From contig CAWHOS010000003.1 in NCBI GenBank assembly GCA_963831105.1, forward strand, positions 1,054,001 through 1,118,000: a stretch of DNA of 64,000 nt, given 5' to 3'. Below the pieces are notes generated by a model. It saw nothing but the letters and a program-made list of their open reading frames with translations. It made no database searches and was not told where the DNA came from. The DNA is from DATFQI01 sp963831105. Lineage in GTDB: Bacteria; Actinomycetota; Thermoleophilia; Solirubrobacterales; Solirubrobacteraceae. This document shows positions 1 to 10,181 of this stretch, piece after piece. A program made the position numbers and the translations under genes. The stretch's first letter is position 1. Every line of letters starts with the position of its first letter.

Positions 1-714
1 GTGCGCGCGGAAGAGCGGCTCGGCGTAGGTCTCCGCCGTATGGCCGAGCGCCGTGTACCAGGAGCGGCCGCCGTCGAAGCGGCGGCACCAGGCGATCGGG
101 TGCCGCGCGCCCATCGAGCCGCCGGAGTAGGTGGACTCGTCGAGCAGCGCCAGCACGCGCACCCCGCGCCGCGGCTGGGCGCGGAAGTCGTACCACTCGT
201 CCGTGCGCTGCCAGCGCCGCGGCAGCCGCCGCGTCGAGGGATGGCGGCGGTCGGTGACGCGGATCGTCGCCGGCTGCACCGCCGGGTGGGTCCGGAAGCG
301 CGCGCCGAGCAGGCGCCCGTACCAGTTCCAGCCGTTCTCCGTGTCCGCCGCCGAGTGCACGCCCACGTAGCCACCACCGCGGCGGACGTAGCGCTCGAAC
401 GCGGCCTGCTGGGCCTCGCCGAGCACGTCGCCGGTCGTGCTCAGCCAGACGACGGCGGCGTAGCGGCGCAGCCGCCGGTCCGTGAAGGCGGCCGGGTCCT
501 CCGTCGCGGCGACCGCGAAGCCGTGCCTGGCGCCGAGCGCGCGCACGGCCGCGACCGCGGGCGCGATCGAGTCGTGGCGGTAGCCCTCCGTCGCGCTGAA
601 CACGAGCACGCGAAAGCGCGGCTCGGCGGCGCCTGCCCGCGCGGGAACGGCGGCGCAGGCCGCGAGCAGCACGCAGGCCAAGGCCTTGATGCCGCGGGCG
701 CGAGCAACTAACAT
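1..714 (-). CDS. ThuA-like domain protein, secreted or lipoprotein, 3' end outside window
   Basis: The gene reads leftward from ATG at 714 and is still open at base 1, giving 238 codons. An N-terminal hydrophobic stretch ends in LLAAC (about residues 16-20), which could be a lipobox or part of an ordinary signal peptide. The body has the features of ThuA-like (class I glutamine-amidotransferase fold) proteins: RVLVFSATEGYRHDSI near residue 34, GGGYVGVHSAADT near 110, and WYDF further on. Such proteins are often found with sugar-utilisation genes, but their reaction is usually unknown. It diverges from clpB. The start codon touches the inverted repeat at 714-734. Family assignment is confident; function is not. 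Confidence 0.8.
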   Translation of the reverse strand, partial: MLVARARGIKALACVLLAACAAVPARAGAAEPRFRVLVFSATEGYRHDSIAPAVAAVRALGARHGFAVAATEDPAAFTDRRLRRYAAVVWLSTTGDVLGEAQQAAFERYVRRGGGYVGVHSAADTENGWNWYGRLLGARFRTHPAVQPATIRVTDRRHPSTRRLPRRWQRTDEWYDFRAQPRRGVRVLALLDESTYSGGSMGARHPIAWCRRFDGGRSWYTALGHTAETYAEPLFRAH

Positions 715-734
715 CTCAGTCTCCCCGACTGAGA
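714..734. promoter_or_regulatory. 21-bp inverted repeat with HAIR-like geometry upstream of clpB
   Basis: Perfect 8-bp arms TCTCAGTC and GACTGAGA are separated by 5 bases. Read as 7-bp arms with a 7-base spacer, this is exactly the layout of the actinobacterial HspR box (HAIR, CTTGAGT-N7-ACTCAAG); 4 of 7 positions per arm match. It lies 15 bases before the clpB start, as expected for a repressor site. The link to HspR is inference. Confidence 0.5.
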
Positions 735-749
735 TCTAGGAATCGTCGC

Positions 750-3319
<2,570 letters not shown>

Positions 3320-3323
<4 letters not shown>

Positions 3324-3986
3324 CGCCCGGACGCCGGGAGGGCGCGGGTGACGGTGATCGTGAGCCGCGTGAACACGCTCGGGGGCTCGGGGCTGTAGGT
3401 CTCCTGATTATCGACCTGCAGCGTCCAGCGCCCGAGCGCGGGGTCCGCGATCGGGATCTGGCGGCGCTTGACGGAGACCCGGCCGCACGGGCCCTGCGGG
3501 GCGCCGAGCGAGACCGTCTTGCGCAGCTTGCCCTTGCGCAGGTAGTGCGCGAAGACCTCGGTCCCGTCGATGAAGCCGCGGCCGAGGAAGCGCACCCGCC
3601 GCGACGGCTTGGCCTTGCGCGGCTTCAGCCGCAGCGCGAGCGCCGCGACGCGGCTCGACGTGCTCGCCGTGTTGGAGGGCTGGCCGACCTGGGTGACGGT
3701 GAGCGTGAACGGCCGCTCTCCCGACGCCTGGTAGGGGGCGGACACGCCGCCCTCGATCTGGCCCTCGGACAGCACGGTGACGTTCTCCTGCACGACCCGG
3801 CCGTCGATGTAGACGTTCACGCGCTCTCCGGGCGTGAAGCCCGACGCCTTCACGGGCACCGTCTGGCGCGTCTCCGCGTCGACGGAGCGGTAGCAGGGAC
3901 CGAGCGCCTCGATGGTCGCCGCGCCGCGCCGCCTGGGGCGCCAGCAGGGCGCCGCCGGCCGCGAGGATCGTGATGAGAACGCGCAT
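3320..3986 (-). CDS. secreted protein of unknown function, broken by one frameshift
   Basis: Reading leftward from ATG 3986 gives a signal peptide (MRVLITILAAGGALLAPQAA), then a one-base frame break in the GCG-rich run near 3920-3932. In the next frame the protein continues naturally as ATIEALGPCYRSVDAET and runs to the stop at 3320. The total of 667 bases (3n+1) fits a single inserted base. The mature part (about 200 aa) is rich in beta-type sequence and contains VKASGFTPGERVNVYIDG, an Ig-like or bacterial surface-protein style motif. No enzyme motif is seen. It is convergent with clpB, and the stop codons overlap in CTAG. The break is more likely a sequence error than a real mutation. Confidence 0.6.
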
Positions 3987-4069
3987 CAGGGTCAACCAAC
4001 ACCGCATGAGGCCCAAAGGATCGGATAGAACGGCCCTCGAGGTCCACCAGCCAGCCAGGGAGGAAGGCC

Positions 4070-4351
4070 GTGCCTACTTACATCATGCTCTCGACGCTCA
4101 CGCCAGAGGGCGTCCAGACCGTCAAGAACAATCCCGCCCGCATCCGCGAGGTCAACAAGGAGGTCGAGCAGCTCGGCGCGACGGTCAAGGCGCAGTGGGC
4201 CACGCTCGGCCACTTCGACTTCATCAACATCGTCGAGGCGCCCGACGAGAAGACGATGGCGCGGGTCTCGCTCGAGCTCGGCTCGCGCGGCACCTCGCAC
4301 TACGAGACGCTGACGGCGATCCCGATCGACGACTTCATCGCTTCCCTGTAG
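4070..4351 (+). CDS. GYD domain protein
   Basis: A 93-aa small alpha/beta protein of the GYD family (PF08734), starting at GTG 4070 behind a strong ribosome site (GGGAGGAAGG, 4058-4067). It has the typical LSTLTPEG and VKAQWATLGHFDFINIVEAPDE segments; GYD proteins are predicted ferredoxin-like-fold dimers of unknown function. The stop TAG (4349-4351) overlaps the GTG start of purD by one base, so the two are translationally coupled and it leads the purD-purE operon. A link to purine metabolism is suggested only by position. Confidence 0.85.
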   Translation: MPTYIMLSTLTPEGVQTVKNNPARIREVNKEVEQLGATVKAQWATLGHFDFINIVEAPDEKTMARVSLELGSRGTSHYETLTAIPIDDFIASL

Positions 4352-5592
4352 TGCGCATCCTCGTCGTCGGCGGCGGCGGGCGCGAGCACGCGATCGTGCG
4401 CTCGCTGCTGCGCTCCCCGCAGCGCCCCGAGGTGCTCTGCGCCCCGGGCAACCCCGGCATCCTGCGGGACGCGGGCGTGCTGGACGTCGGCGCCGGCGAC
4501 GTCGAGGCGCTCGCCCGCGCGGCGGTCGCGGCCGGCGTCGAGCTGGTCGTGGCCGGCCCCGAGGCGCCGCTGGTGGCCGGGCTCGCCGACGCGTGCGCCG
4601 CGGCCGGGGTGGCGTGCTTCGGGCCGAGCGCGGCCGCGGCGCGGCTCGAGGGCTCCAAGGCGTACTCGAAGGAGGTCATGAACGCGGCGGGCGTGCGGAC
4701 CGCCGCGCACGCGGTCGTCACCACGGTCGAGGACGGCATGGCAGCCGTCACCGGCTACCCCACCGTGATCAAGGCCGACGGCCTGGCGGCGGGCAAGGGC
4801 GTCGTCATCGCCGCCGACGAGGCCGAGGCGCGCGAGGCGCTCGAGGCGATGCTCGTCGAGCGCCGCTTCGGCGAGCACCCCGTGGTCGTGGAGGAGTTCC
4901 TCGACGGCGACGAGCTGTCCGTGCTCGCGCTCTGCGACGGCGAGCGGGCGCTGCCGCTGGCCCCGGCGCGGGACTTCAAGCGGATCGGCGACGGCGACAC
5001 GGGCCCGAACACCGGCGGAATGGGCGCTTACTCGCCCGTCGCCGAGATCGACGACGCGTTCCTCGAGCGCGTGCGCGCCGAGGTCCACCAGCCCGTGCTC
5101 GACGAGCTGGCCCGCCGCGGCTCGCCGTTCCACGGCGTCCTGTACGCCGGCCTGATGCTCACCGCCGACGGCCCGAAGGTGCTCGAGTACAACGTCCGCT
5201 TCGGGGACCCGGAGACCCAGGCGGTCCTGCCGCGCCTGCGCAGCGACCTGCTCGAGCTGCTGTTGCGTGCGACCCGTCCGGGAGGATTGGAGGGCGCCAC
5301 GCTGGAGTGGGATTCGCGCGCCAGCGTGACCGTCGTGCTCGCGTCGCGCGGCTACCCGGCCGGCAGCTCCTCGGGAGACGAGATCACGGGCCTGGAGGCC
5401 GTTCCGGAGGAGATCGAGGTGACCCACGCGGGCACCGCCGAGCGCGACGGCGCCATCGTCACCGCGGGCGGCCGCGTGCTCAACGTGACCGCCCTCGGCC
5501 CCGACGTCCCTGCCGCCCGCGCCGCCGCGTATGCTGCCGCCGACGTGATCGCTTTCGACGGACGACAGCTGCGCCGGGACATCGCCGCATGA
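4351..5592 (+). CDS. purD: phosphoribosylamine-glycine ligase (GARS)
   Basis: A 413-aa cytosolic ATP-grasp enzyme: 5-phosphoribosylamine + glycine + ATP to GAR, step 2 of purine synthesis. The N-terminal VVGGGGREHAI (about residues 4-14) is the family start. ATP-grasp features VIKADGLAAGKGV, VVVEEFLDGDE, NTGGMGAYSP and FGDPETQAV are all present and in order. Start GTG 4351 overlaps the GYD stop by one base; the stop overlaps the purE start as ATGA. Length is normal for the family. Confidence 0.96.
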   Translation: MRILVVGGGGREHAIVRSLLRSPQRPEVLCAPGNPGILRDAGVLDVGAGDVEALARAAVAAGVELVVAGPEAPLVAGLADACAAAGVACFGPSAAAARLEGSKAYSKEVMNAAGVRTAAHAVVTTVEDGMAAVTGYPTVIKADGLAAGKGVVIAADEAEAREALEAMLVERRFGEHPVVVEEFLDGDELSVLALCDGERALPLAPARDFKRIGDGDTGPNTGGMGAYSPVAEIDDAFLERVRAEVHQPVLDELARRGSPFHGVLYAGLMLTADGPKVLEYNVRFGDPETQAVLPRLRSDLLELLLRATRPGGLEGATLEWDSRASVTVVLASRGYPAGSSSGDEITGLEAVPEEIEVTHAGTAERDGAIVTAGGRVLNVTALGPDVPAARAAAYAAADVIAFDGRQLRRDIAA

Positions 5593-6059
5593 GCGAGCCA
5601 CGCTTGAGCGAAGCCGAACCACAGACGGAACAGGAGTTCGAAGGCATGGAGGTCGACGCCCCGCGGGTGGGCATCGTGATGGGCTCCAAGAGCGACATGG
5701 CGGCGATGGACGCCGCCGCGGAGGAGCTCAAGAAGCGCGACATCGGCCACGAGGTCCGGGTGATGTCCGCCCACCGCGACCCCGACGTCGTCGCGGACTA
5801 CGCCAAGAACGCCAAGATGCGCGGCCTCCGGGTCATCATCGCCGGCGCGGGCCTGTCGGCAGCGCTCCCGGGAGTCGTCGCCGCCCACTCCGAGCTGCCC
5901 GTCATCGGCGTCCCCCTGACCTCCTCCAAGTCCGTGGCCGGCGGGCTCGACGCGCTGTTGTCGATCGCCCAGATGCCCCCGGGCGTCCCCGTGGCCTGCG
6001 TCGGCGTCGACAACGCCCGCAACGCCGCCGTGCTGGCCGCCCGCATCCTCGACGCCTGA
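5589..6059 (+). CDS. purE: N5-carboxyaminoimidazole ribonucleotide mutase
   Basis: A 156-aa PurE: converts N5-CAIR to CAIR. The GIVMGSKSDM, MSAHRDPDVV and IIAGAGLSAALPGVVA motifs define the active site. ATG 5589 overlaps the purD stop (ATGA). The first about 19 residues are a family-atypical acidic extension, so internal ATG 5646 (MEVDAPRVGI) is an alternative start. Class I PurE needs PurK, which is not in this window. A strong hairpin (6071-6101) follows 11 bases after the stop and probably ends the GYD-purD-purE transcript. Confidence 0.95.
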   Translation: MSEPRLSEAEPQTEQEFEGMEVDAPRVGIVMGSKSDMAAMDAAAEELKKRDIGHEVRVMSAHRDPDVVADYAKNAKMRGLRVIIAGAGLSAALPGVVAAHSELPVIGVPLTSSKSVAGGLDALLSIAQMPPGVPVACVGVDNARNAAVLAARILDA

Positions 6060-6064
6060 GCGCC

Positions 6065-6111
6065 GAACCCGGAGTTGTTCGGCCTGAGGCCGAACAACTC
6101 CCGACTCGAGC
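6065..6111. repeat. palindromic repeat copy 1, hairpin after purE
   Basis: A 47-bp unit containing a perfect 14-bp stem (6071-6084 with 6088-6101) and a TGA loop. It is 41/47 identical to 6612-6658. It may act as the terminator of the purE operon, although no T tract follows. Confidence 0.75.
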
Positions 6112-6180
6112 TCCTGGCGTAGCCGCGGTCGGCCGCGATTCGCCTGGGCCATCTCGCGAGACCGCTCCGCGTCCTGGTGA

Positions 6181-6465
6181 TCAGCGGCACGGCCCGAGCC
6201 GGGCGTCCAGTCTCTCCGGCCAGTCGCCGTGCGCGAGGTCGCCGGCCACCAGCAGGTCGCGCCAGTCCTGCTCGGCGAGCCGGAACGCCGCATCGACGCC
6301 CTCGAGCCGGCCTTCGGCCATGAACACGACGGCGGCGATCAGCCGCTCGCTCGGCGGCTCGGGCTCGTAGGAGATCCGCCACTCCGCGAGCGCGTCGAGC
6401 ACGAGGTCGGCCTCGGATGCGTCGAACGACCCCCGAACGTGGCGATCGATCCTCGCGGTGAGCAT
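6181..6465 (-). CDS. hypothetical protein between two palindromic repeats
   Basis: A 94-aa soluble acidic protein starting at ATG 6465. It is mostly helical by composition, with no signal peptide or membrane segment and no motif I recognise. Third-position GC is high as in neighbours. It sits alone between the two related palindromes at 6065-6111 and 6612-6658, facing leftward against purE. An upstream in-frame extension exists but is low-complexity and unlikely to be coding. Coding status is moderately likely. Confidence 0.5.
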   Translation of the reverse strand: MLTARIDRHVRGSFDASEADLVLDALAEWRISYEPEPPSERLIAAVVFMAEGRLEGVDAAFRLAEQDWRDLLVAGDLAHGDWPERLDARLGPCR

Positions 6466-6611
6466 CTCAGTCGGCAACGCCGCGGTCGCTGCCAGGCTGA
6501 AACAGCAGGAGGTGGTCGAGCTCGCGGCGCTTGCAGCGCTCGACGAACACGCAGTTCCAGCGCATCGGGACATCATCGCCGCCCGGCATCCCTTGACGCC
6601 CGATCTCGGCC

Positions 6612-6658
6612 GAACCTGCAGTTGTTCAGCCTGAGCCTGAACAACTCCCGGCTCGAGC
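6612..6658. repeat. palindromic repeat copy 2
   Basis: The partner of 6065-6111, same 47-bp length and orientation. The stem keeps its core (AGTTGTTCAG / CTGAACAACT). One stem pair changed on both sides together (G-C to A-T), as expected if the hairpin is selected. Confidence 0.7.
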
Positions 6659-6735
6659 GCGAGATGGCCGGCTCACTCAGACGGGAGAGAGCGCGAGGGC
6701 GGAATACAAGGGCCCATCCAGTCGTTGACAGGGGC

Positions 6736-7206
6736 ATGCGACCCCTTCAGCCGACCGTACGACAGCTCTCCACACCGACCCCGCCCACGCGCCGCCCGCG
6801 GCGCCGCAGGGCCCGGCGGCTCGCCCTCGTCGGCGCGCTGATCGGCGCGACCTCCCTGGCGGCTTGCGGCGGCGGCGACGACGCGGCGCCCGCTCCGGCG
6901 TCGGCGGCGACCGCGACCCCGACGGCGGCCGCGGCACCCGCGAAGCCCTCGCCTCGCAGCACCGAGGCGAAGATCGCGGGCTTCGCGTTCGCGCCGGCGG
7001 ACATCGAGGTCGAGGTCGGCGACGAGATCACCTGGACCAACGACGACGCGGATGCCCACACGGTCACGGCGACCTCGGGCGCGGACTTCGACTCGGGCAC
7101 GCTCGCCCAGGGCGCCGACTTCACCTTCGAGGCCAGGAAGGCGGGGACGATCGCCTACTTCTGCGTGATCCACCCGTCGATGAAGGGAACCATCACCGTC
7201 CGCTGA
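6736..7206 (+). CDS. cupredoxin (plastocyanin-like) lipoprotein
   Basis: 156 aa. After an Arg-rich n-region and hydrophobic stretch, LAAC (about residues 43-46) looks like a lipobox, followed by GGG and an Ala/Pro/Thr linker of about 35 residues. The last 90 residues form a type-1 copper domain: FAPADIEVEVGDEITWTND with His in DAHTV, and the C-terminal loop YFCVIHPSMKG supplying Cys, His and Met. All four copper ligands (His, Cys, His, Met) are therefore present. It probably transfers electrons at the outer face of the membrane. Start ATG 6736 is the last Met before the signal; the partner is unknown. Confidence 0.88.
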   Translation: MRPLQPTVRQLSTPTPPTRRPRRRRARRLALVGALIGATSLAACGGGDDAAPAPASAATATPTAAAAPAKPSPRSTEAKIAGFAFAPADIEVEVGDEITWTNDDADAHTVTATSGADFDSGTLAQGADFTFEARKAGTIAYFCVIHPSMKGTITVR

Positions 7207-7242
7207 CGGCGAGCCGGCCGCACCCGACGCCCGGGCGCGGAC

Positions 7243-7248
7243 TACAGT
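7243..7248 (+). promoter_or_regulatory. -10-like box TACAGT, 9 bases before ATG 7258
   Basis: A TANNNT hexamer at a distance that would give a transcript starting at or next to the start codon (leaderless). No ribosome site is present. Confidence 0.45.
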
Positions 7249-7257
7249 CGGGTTCCG

Positions 7258-7608
7258 ATGAGAAGCACCCGCCTCGCGTTCGCCGTCCTCGTGTGCTCCG
7301 TGGCGTTGGCCGGCACCTCGTCCGCCCAAGCGGACGCCGCGCTCCGCGCGTGCAAGCCGGTGCTGAATCCGTACCCGCACACGCGCTACGCCGGTGTCGA
7401 TCTCACCCGCATCAGGACCTCGACCCGGTCGTGCGAGACCGCCAGGAACGTGGCCCGCGGGGCGCACCGGAAGGCGCTCAGGCGCCCGGCGAGGGGCAGA
7501 TTCCGGCGCTTCACGTGGCACGGATGGGCCGTCACCGGAGATCTGCGGCCCGACCGCGACCGCTACGTCGCCCGCAGGAACGGCCGCCAGGTCCGCTGGC
7601 GCTTCTAG
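7258..7608 (+). CDS. small secreted basic protein
   Basis: 116 aa with a clear Sec signal peptide (MRSTRLAFAVLVCSVALAGTSSAQADA), then a very basic mature part with two cysteines (near residues 32 and 60) that could pair. No known domain is recognised. It is probably leaderless (see 7243-7248). It follows the cupredoxin after 51 bases but has its own promoter-like box. Confidence 0.65.
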   Translation: MRSTRLAFAVLVCSVALAGTSSAQADAALRACKPVLNPYPHTRYAGVDLTRIRTSTRSCETARNVARGAHRKALRRPARGRFRRFTWHGWAVTGDLRPDRDRYVARRNGRQVRWRF

Positions 7609-7649
7609 ATCACCCGAAGAGGATGATGTAGCTCTCGTGATGGCCGGGG

Positions 7650-7655
7650 TACGGT
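7650..7655 (+). promoter_or_regulatory. -10-like box TACGGT, 6 bases before ATG 7662
   Basis: A TANNNT hexamer 6 bases before the start of the SHOCT gene, with no ribosome site; likely leaderless. Confidence 0.45.
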
Positions 7656-7661
7656 CGCGAG

Positions 7662-7889
7662 ATGCTGCTCAGACCGCTGAGACGCGCGCCGATGATGCTC
7701 GGCGGTGTCGGCTTCCAGGCCGGCCTGGACGAGGCGCGCGCTGAGCAGCTCAAGGCCCGGCGGCAGGTGCCGGCGGCGTCCACACGCGACCTCGTCGAGC
7801 AACTCAAGGACCTGAAGGCGCTCCACGACGACGGGGTTCTCTCGCCGGAGGAGTTCCGGATGGCGAAGCGCAAGGTGTTGGACGGCTGA
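7662..7889 (+). CDS. SHOCT domain protein
   Basis: 75 aa. The last about 33 residues (DLVEQLKDLKALHDDGVLS followed by PEEFRMAKRKVL) match the short C-terminal (SHOCT) domain, thought to mediate oligomerisation. The N-terminus is short and basic. The stop is 6 bases before the next gene, so the two are co-transcribed. SHOCT proteins next to a DUF1269-like or DUF6325-like partner are a recurrent actinobacterial arrangement. Confidence 0.8.
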   Translation: MLLRPLRRAPMMLGGVGFQAGLDEARAEQLKARRQVPAASTRDLVEQLKDLKALHDDGVLSPEEFRMAKRKVLDG

Positions 7890-7895
7890 GCCACC

Positions 7896-8342
7896 ATGCC
7901 TCTCGGACCCGTCCAGCTCCTCGTCATCAGCTTCGATCGGCCCGATTTCCGCGGCGAGGTGCTCGCCGAGCTCGAGCGCTTGCGGGAGAGCGACGTCGTC
8001 CGAGTCATCGACCTGCTGGTCGTCCACAAGAGCGCGGATGGGGTCGTGCGGCACCTGCAGCACGCAGACCTCCCCGCCGGAGCGGGCGCGATCGTCGGCG
8101 CGCTGATCGGCGCCGACGGCGGCCACCTATCGCCTGGGGAGGAGCTCTGGTCGCTCGACGAGGCCATCCCGGACGACTCGGCCGCCGCGATCGCACTCAT
8201 CGAGCACCGCTGGGCGATCGGCACGCGCGACGCGATCCGCGCCGCGGGCGGCGTGGCGGTCGCCGACGCGTGGGTCCATCCGGCTGACCTCGCCAGCGCC
8301 GGCCTGGTCGACGTCGAGGACGCGGCCGCCGACCGGAGCTAG
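7896..8342 (+). CDS. DUF6325-like protein
   Basis: 148 aa. The start PVQLLVISFDRPDFRGEVLAEL, the central glycine/alanine-rich AGAGAIVGALIGADGG, and RWAIGTRDAIRAAGG resemble DUF6325/DUF1269-type proteins, with a likely ferredoxin-like fold and amphipathic segment. Function is unknown. It is co-transcribed with the SHOCT gene. Its stop TAG shares a CTAG (8339-8342) with the stop of the convergent response regulator. Confidence 0.7.
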   Translation: MPLGPVQLLVISFDRPDFRGEVLAELERLRESDVVRVIDLLVVHKSADGVVRHLQHADLPAGAGAIVGALIGADGGHLSPGEELWSLDEAIPDDSAAAIALIEHRWAIGTRDAIRAAGGVAVADAWVHPADLASAGLVDVEDAAADRS

Positions 8343-8770
8343 TTCGGCAGCGAGACGACGCTGAGCCAGTAGCGGCCCAGGGTCTCGACGATCTCGAAGA
8401 GGGCGTCGAGCGAGTGCGGCTTGGCGATGTGGCTGTTGGCGCCGAGGTCGTAGGAGCGGGTGACGTCGTCGACGACCTCGGAGTGCGAGAGGACGACGAC
8501 CGGCATCCGGCGCACGCGCTCGTCGCCGGAGGCGCGGACGGCGGCGAGGACCTCGTGGCCCTTGACGCCGGGCAGGTTGAGGTCGAGCAGGACGAGATCC
8601 CAGTCGGCCAGGCGGCCCTCGGTGAGGTCGTCGAGGGCGCGCTCGCCGTCGGCGTAGACCTCGAGCACGGCGTCCGGTAGACGCTCGCCGAACGCGATCC
8701 GCATCAGCTGGGCTCCGCCCTCGGAGTCCTCGACCAGCAGGACACGACCCGCGCGGTCACGCGGGGTCAC
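8339..8770 (-). CDS. single-domain response regulator (Rcp1-like)
   Basis: 143 aa consisting only of a receiver domain. The acidic pocket is Glu14/Asp15, the phospho-acceptor Asp63 (LLDLNLPG), Ser95 in VVLSHSE and Lys117 in IAKPHS. There is no output domain, so it should act by protein contact. Sequence style (EGGAQLMRIAFGE, GANSHIAKP) is close to the Rcp1/CheY-like regulators that partner phytochrome or hybrid kinases. No kinase lies nearby. Start GTG 8770. Confidence 0.88.
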   Translation of the reverse strand: MTPRDRAGRVLLVEDSEGGAQLMRIAFGERLPDAVLEVYADGERALDDLTEGRLADWDLVLLDLNLPGVKGHEVLAAVRASGDERVRRMPVVVLSHSEVVDDVTRSYDLGANSHIAKPHSLDALFEIVETLGRYWLSVVSLPN

Positions 8771-8853
8771 GAGCTGGTCCGCGTCTGATGGCGCGCCTCC
8801 ACGTCCGGGGTCATCGACGCGGGCTGAGCCGTCTTGATGAGGGTGGACGGGAA

Positions 8854-8859
8854 TACGAT
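8854..8859 (+). promoter_or_regulatory. -10-like box TACGAT, 8 bases before GTG of purB
   Basis: A TANNNT hexamer followed by 8 bases and the GTG start; no ribosome site. Likely leaderless. Confidence 0.45.
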
Positions 8860-8867
8860 GCCGCGTC

Positions 8868-10181
8868 GTGATCGCCCGCTACACCCGCCCCGAGCTCGGC
8901 GCCATCTGGACCGACCAGGCCAAGATGGACGCCTGGCGCGACGTGGAGGTCGCCGCCGCCGAGGCGCTCGACGGACCCACCGCCGGCGACCTGGAGGCGA
9001 TCCGCGCCTCGACGTTCACCGTCGAGGCGGTGCAGGAGCGCGAGAGGGTCACCGACCACGACGTCGCCGCCTTCGTCGACGTGCTCGCGGCTTCCGCCGG
9101 GCCCGCCGGACGCTGGATCCACTTCGGGCTGACGTCGTCCGACGTGCTCGACACCGCGCTCGCGCTGCAGCTCAAGCGCGCCGGCGAGCCGATCCTCGCC
9201 GGCGCCCGCGCGCTCGCCGCCGCACTGGCCGAGCAGGCGAGGGCGCACGCGGACACCCTGTGCGTCGGCCGCACGCACGGCGTCCACGCCGAGCCGACGA
9301 GCTTCGGGCTCAAGCTCGCGGGCTTCGCGCTTGAGGCCCACCGCAACGCCGAGCGGCTGCAGCGCGCCTTCGAGCAGGCAGCCACCGGCGCGATCTCCGG
9401 CGCCGTCGGGACGTACGCCTCGCTCGGGCCGGACTTCGAGGCCCGCGTGCTGGAGGGGCTCGGCCTCAACGGCGAGCCGGTCTCCACGCAGGTCGTCCCG
9501 CGCGACCGCCACGCGGAGCTGCTGTCCGCGATCGCGCTCGCCGGCGCCGGGCTGGAGCGCTTCGCGACCGAGATCCGCCACCTCCAGCGCACGGAGGTGC
9601 GCGAGGTCGAGGAGCCCTTCCGCGCCGGCCAGAAGGGCTCGAGCGCGATGCCGCACAAGCGCAACCCGATCACCACGGAGCGCATCACCGGCCTCGCGCG
9701 CGTCCTGCGCGGCTACGCCCAGACCGGGCTGGAGAACGTCGCGCTCTGGCACGAGCGCGACATCTCGCACTCGGGCGCCGAGCGCGTCGTGCTGCCCGAC
9801 GCGACGATCCTGCTCGACTACATGCAGCACCTCGCGCTGCGCGTCGCGCGCGGGATGACCGTGCACACCGACCGCATGCGCGAGAACCTCGAGATCACGA
9901 GCGGCGCGCTGTTCTCCCAGCGGGTGCTGCTCGCGCTCGTCGAGTCCGGGATGCAGCGCGACGACGCCTACCGGATCGTCCAGCGGCTGGCCCAGCAGGC
10001 CTGGGACACGCGCACGCCGCTGCGCGAGCTGCTCGAACAGGAGGACGGCGTCGAGCTCGATCTCGACGTGGTCTTCGACTACGCGCACTACATCCGCCAC
10101 GTCCCCCACGTCTTGCAACGACTCGAGGTCGTAACGTCGGCCGGAGATCCGAGCTTGCGAGGATCGGAGGGCGAAACATGA
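8868..10181 (+). CDS. purB: adenylosuccinate lyase
   Basis: 437-aa fumarase/aspartase-superfamily enzyme acting twice in purine synthesis: SAICAR to AICAR + fumarate and adenylosuccinate to AMP + fumarate. Conserved pieces: HFGLTSSDVLDT (about residue 84), GRTHGVHAEPT (about 127), and the flexible signature loop SSAMPHKRNP (about 257-266). Start GTG 8868 gives the family-typical MIARYTRPELGAIW. The stop overlaps the next start (ATGA, 10178-10181). Confidence 0.97.
   Translation: MIARYTRPELGAIWTDQAKMDAWRDVEVAAAEALDGPTAGDLEAIRASTFTVEAVQERERVTDHDVAAFVDVLAASAGPAGRWIHFGLTSSDVLDTALALQLKRAGEPILAGARALAAALAEQARAHADTLCVGRTHGVHAEPTSFGLKLAGFALEAHRNAERLQRAFEQAATGAISGAVGTYASLGPDFEARVLEGLGLNGEPVSTQVVPRDRHAELLSAIALAGAGLERFATEIRHLQRTEVREVEEPFRAGQKGSSAMPHKRNPITTERITGLARVLRGYAQTGLENVALWHERDISHSGAERVVLPDATILLDYMQHLALRVARGMTVHTDRMRENLEITSGALFSQRVLLALVESGMQRDDAYRIVQRLAQQAWDTRTPLRELLEQEDGVELDLDVVFDYAHYIRHVPHVLQRLEVVTSAGDPSLRGSEGET

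Noticed and set aside
1..711. Plus-strand open frame at the window start
   Set aside because: Low-complexity Arg/Ala-rich translation; the minus strand encodes a recognisable ThuA-like protein.
6466..6735. Longer N-terminus for the 94-aa hypothetical protein (start 6576)
   Set aside because: The extra 37 residues are a Ser/Ala/Cys-rich low-complexity stretch unlike the rest.
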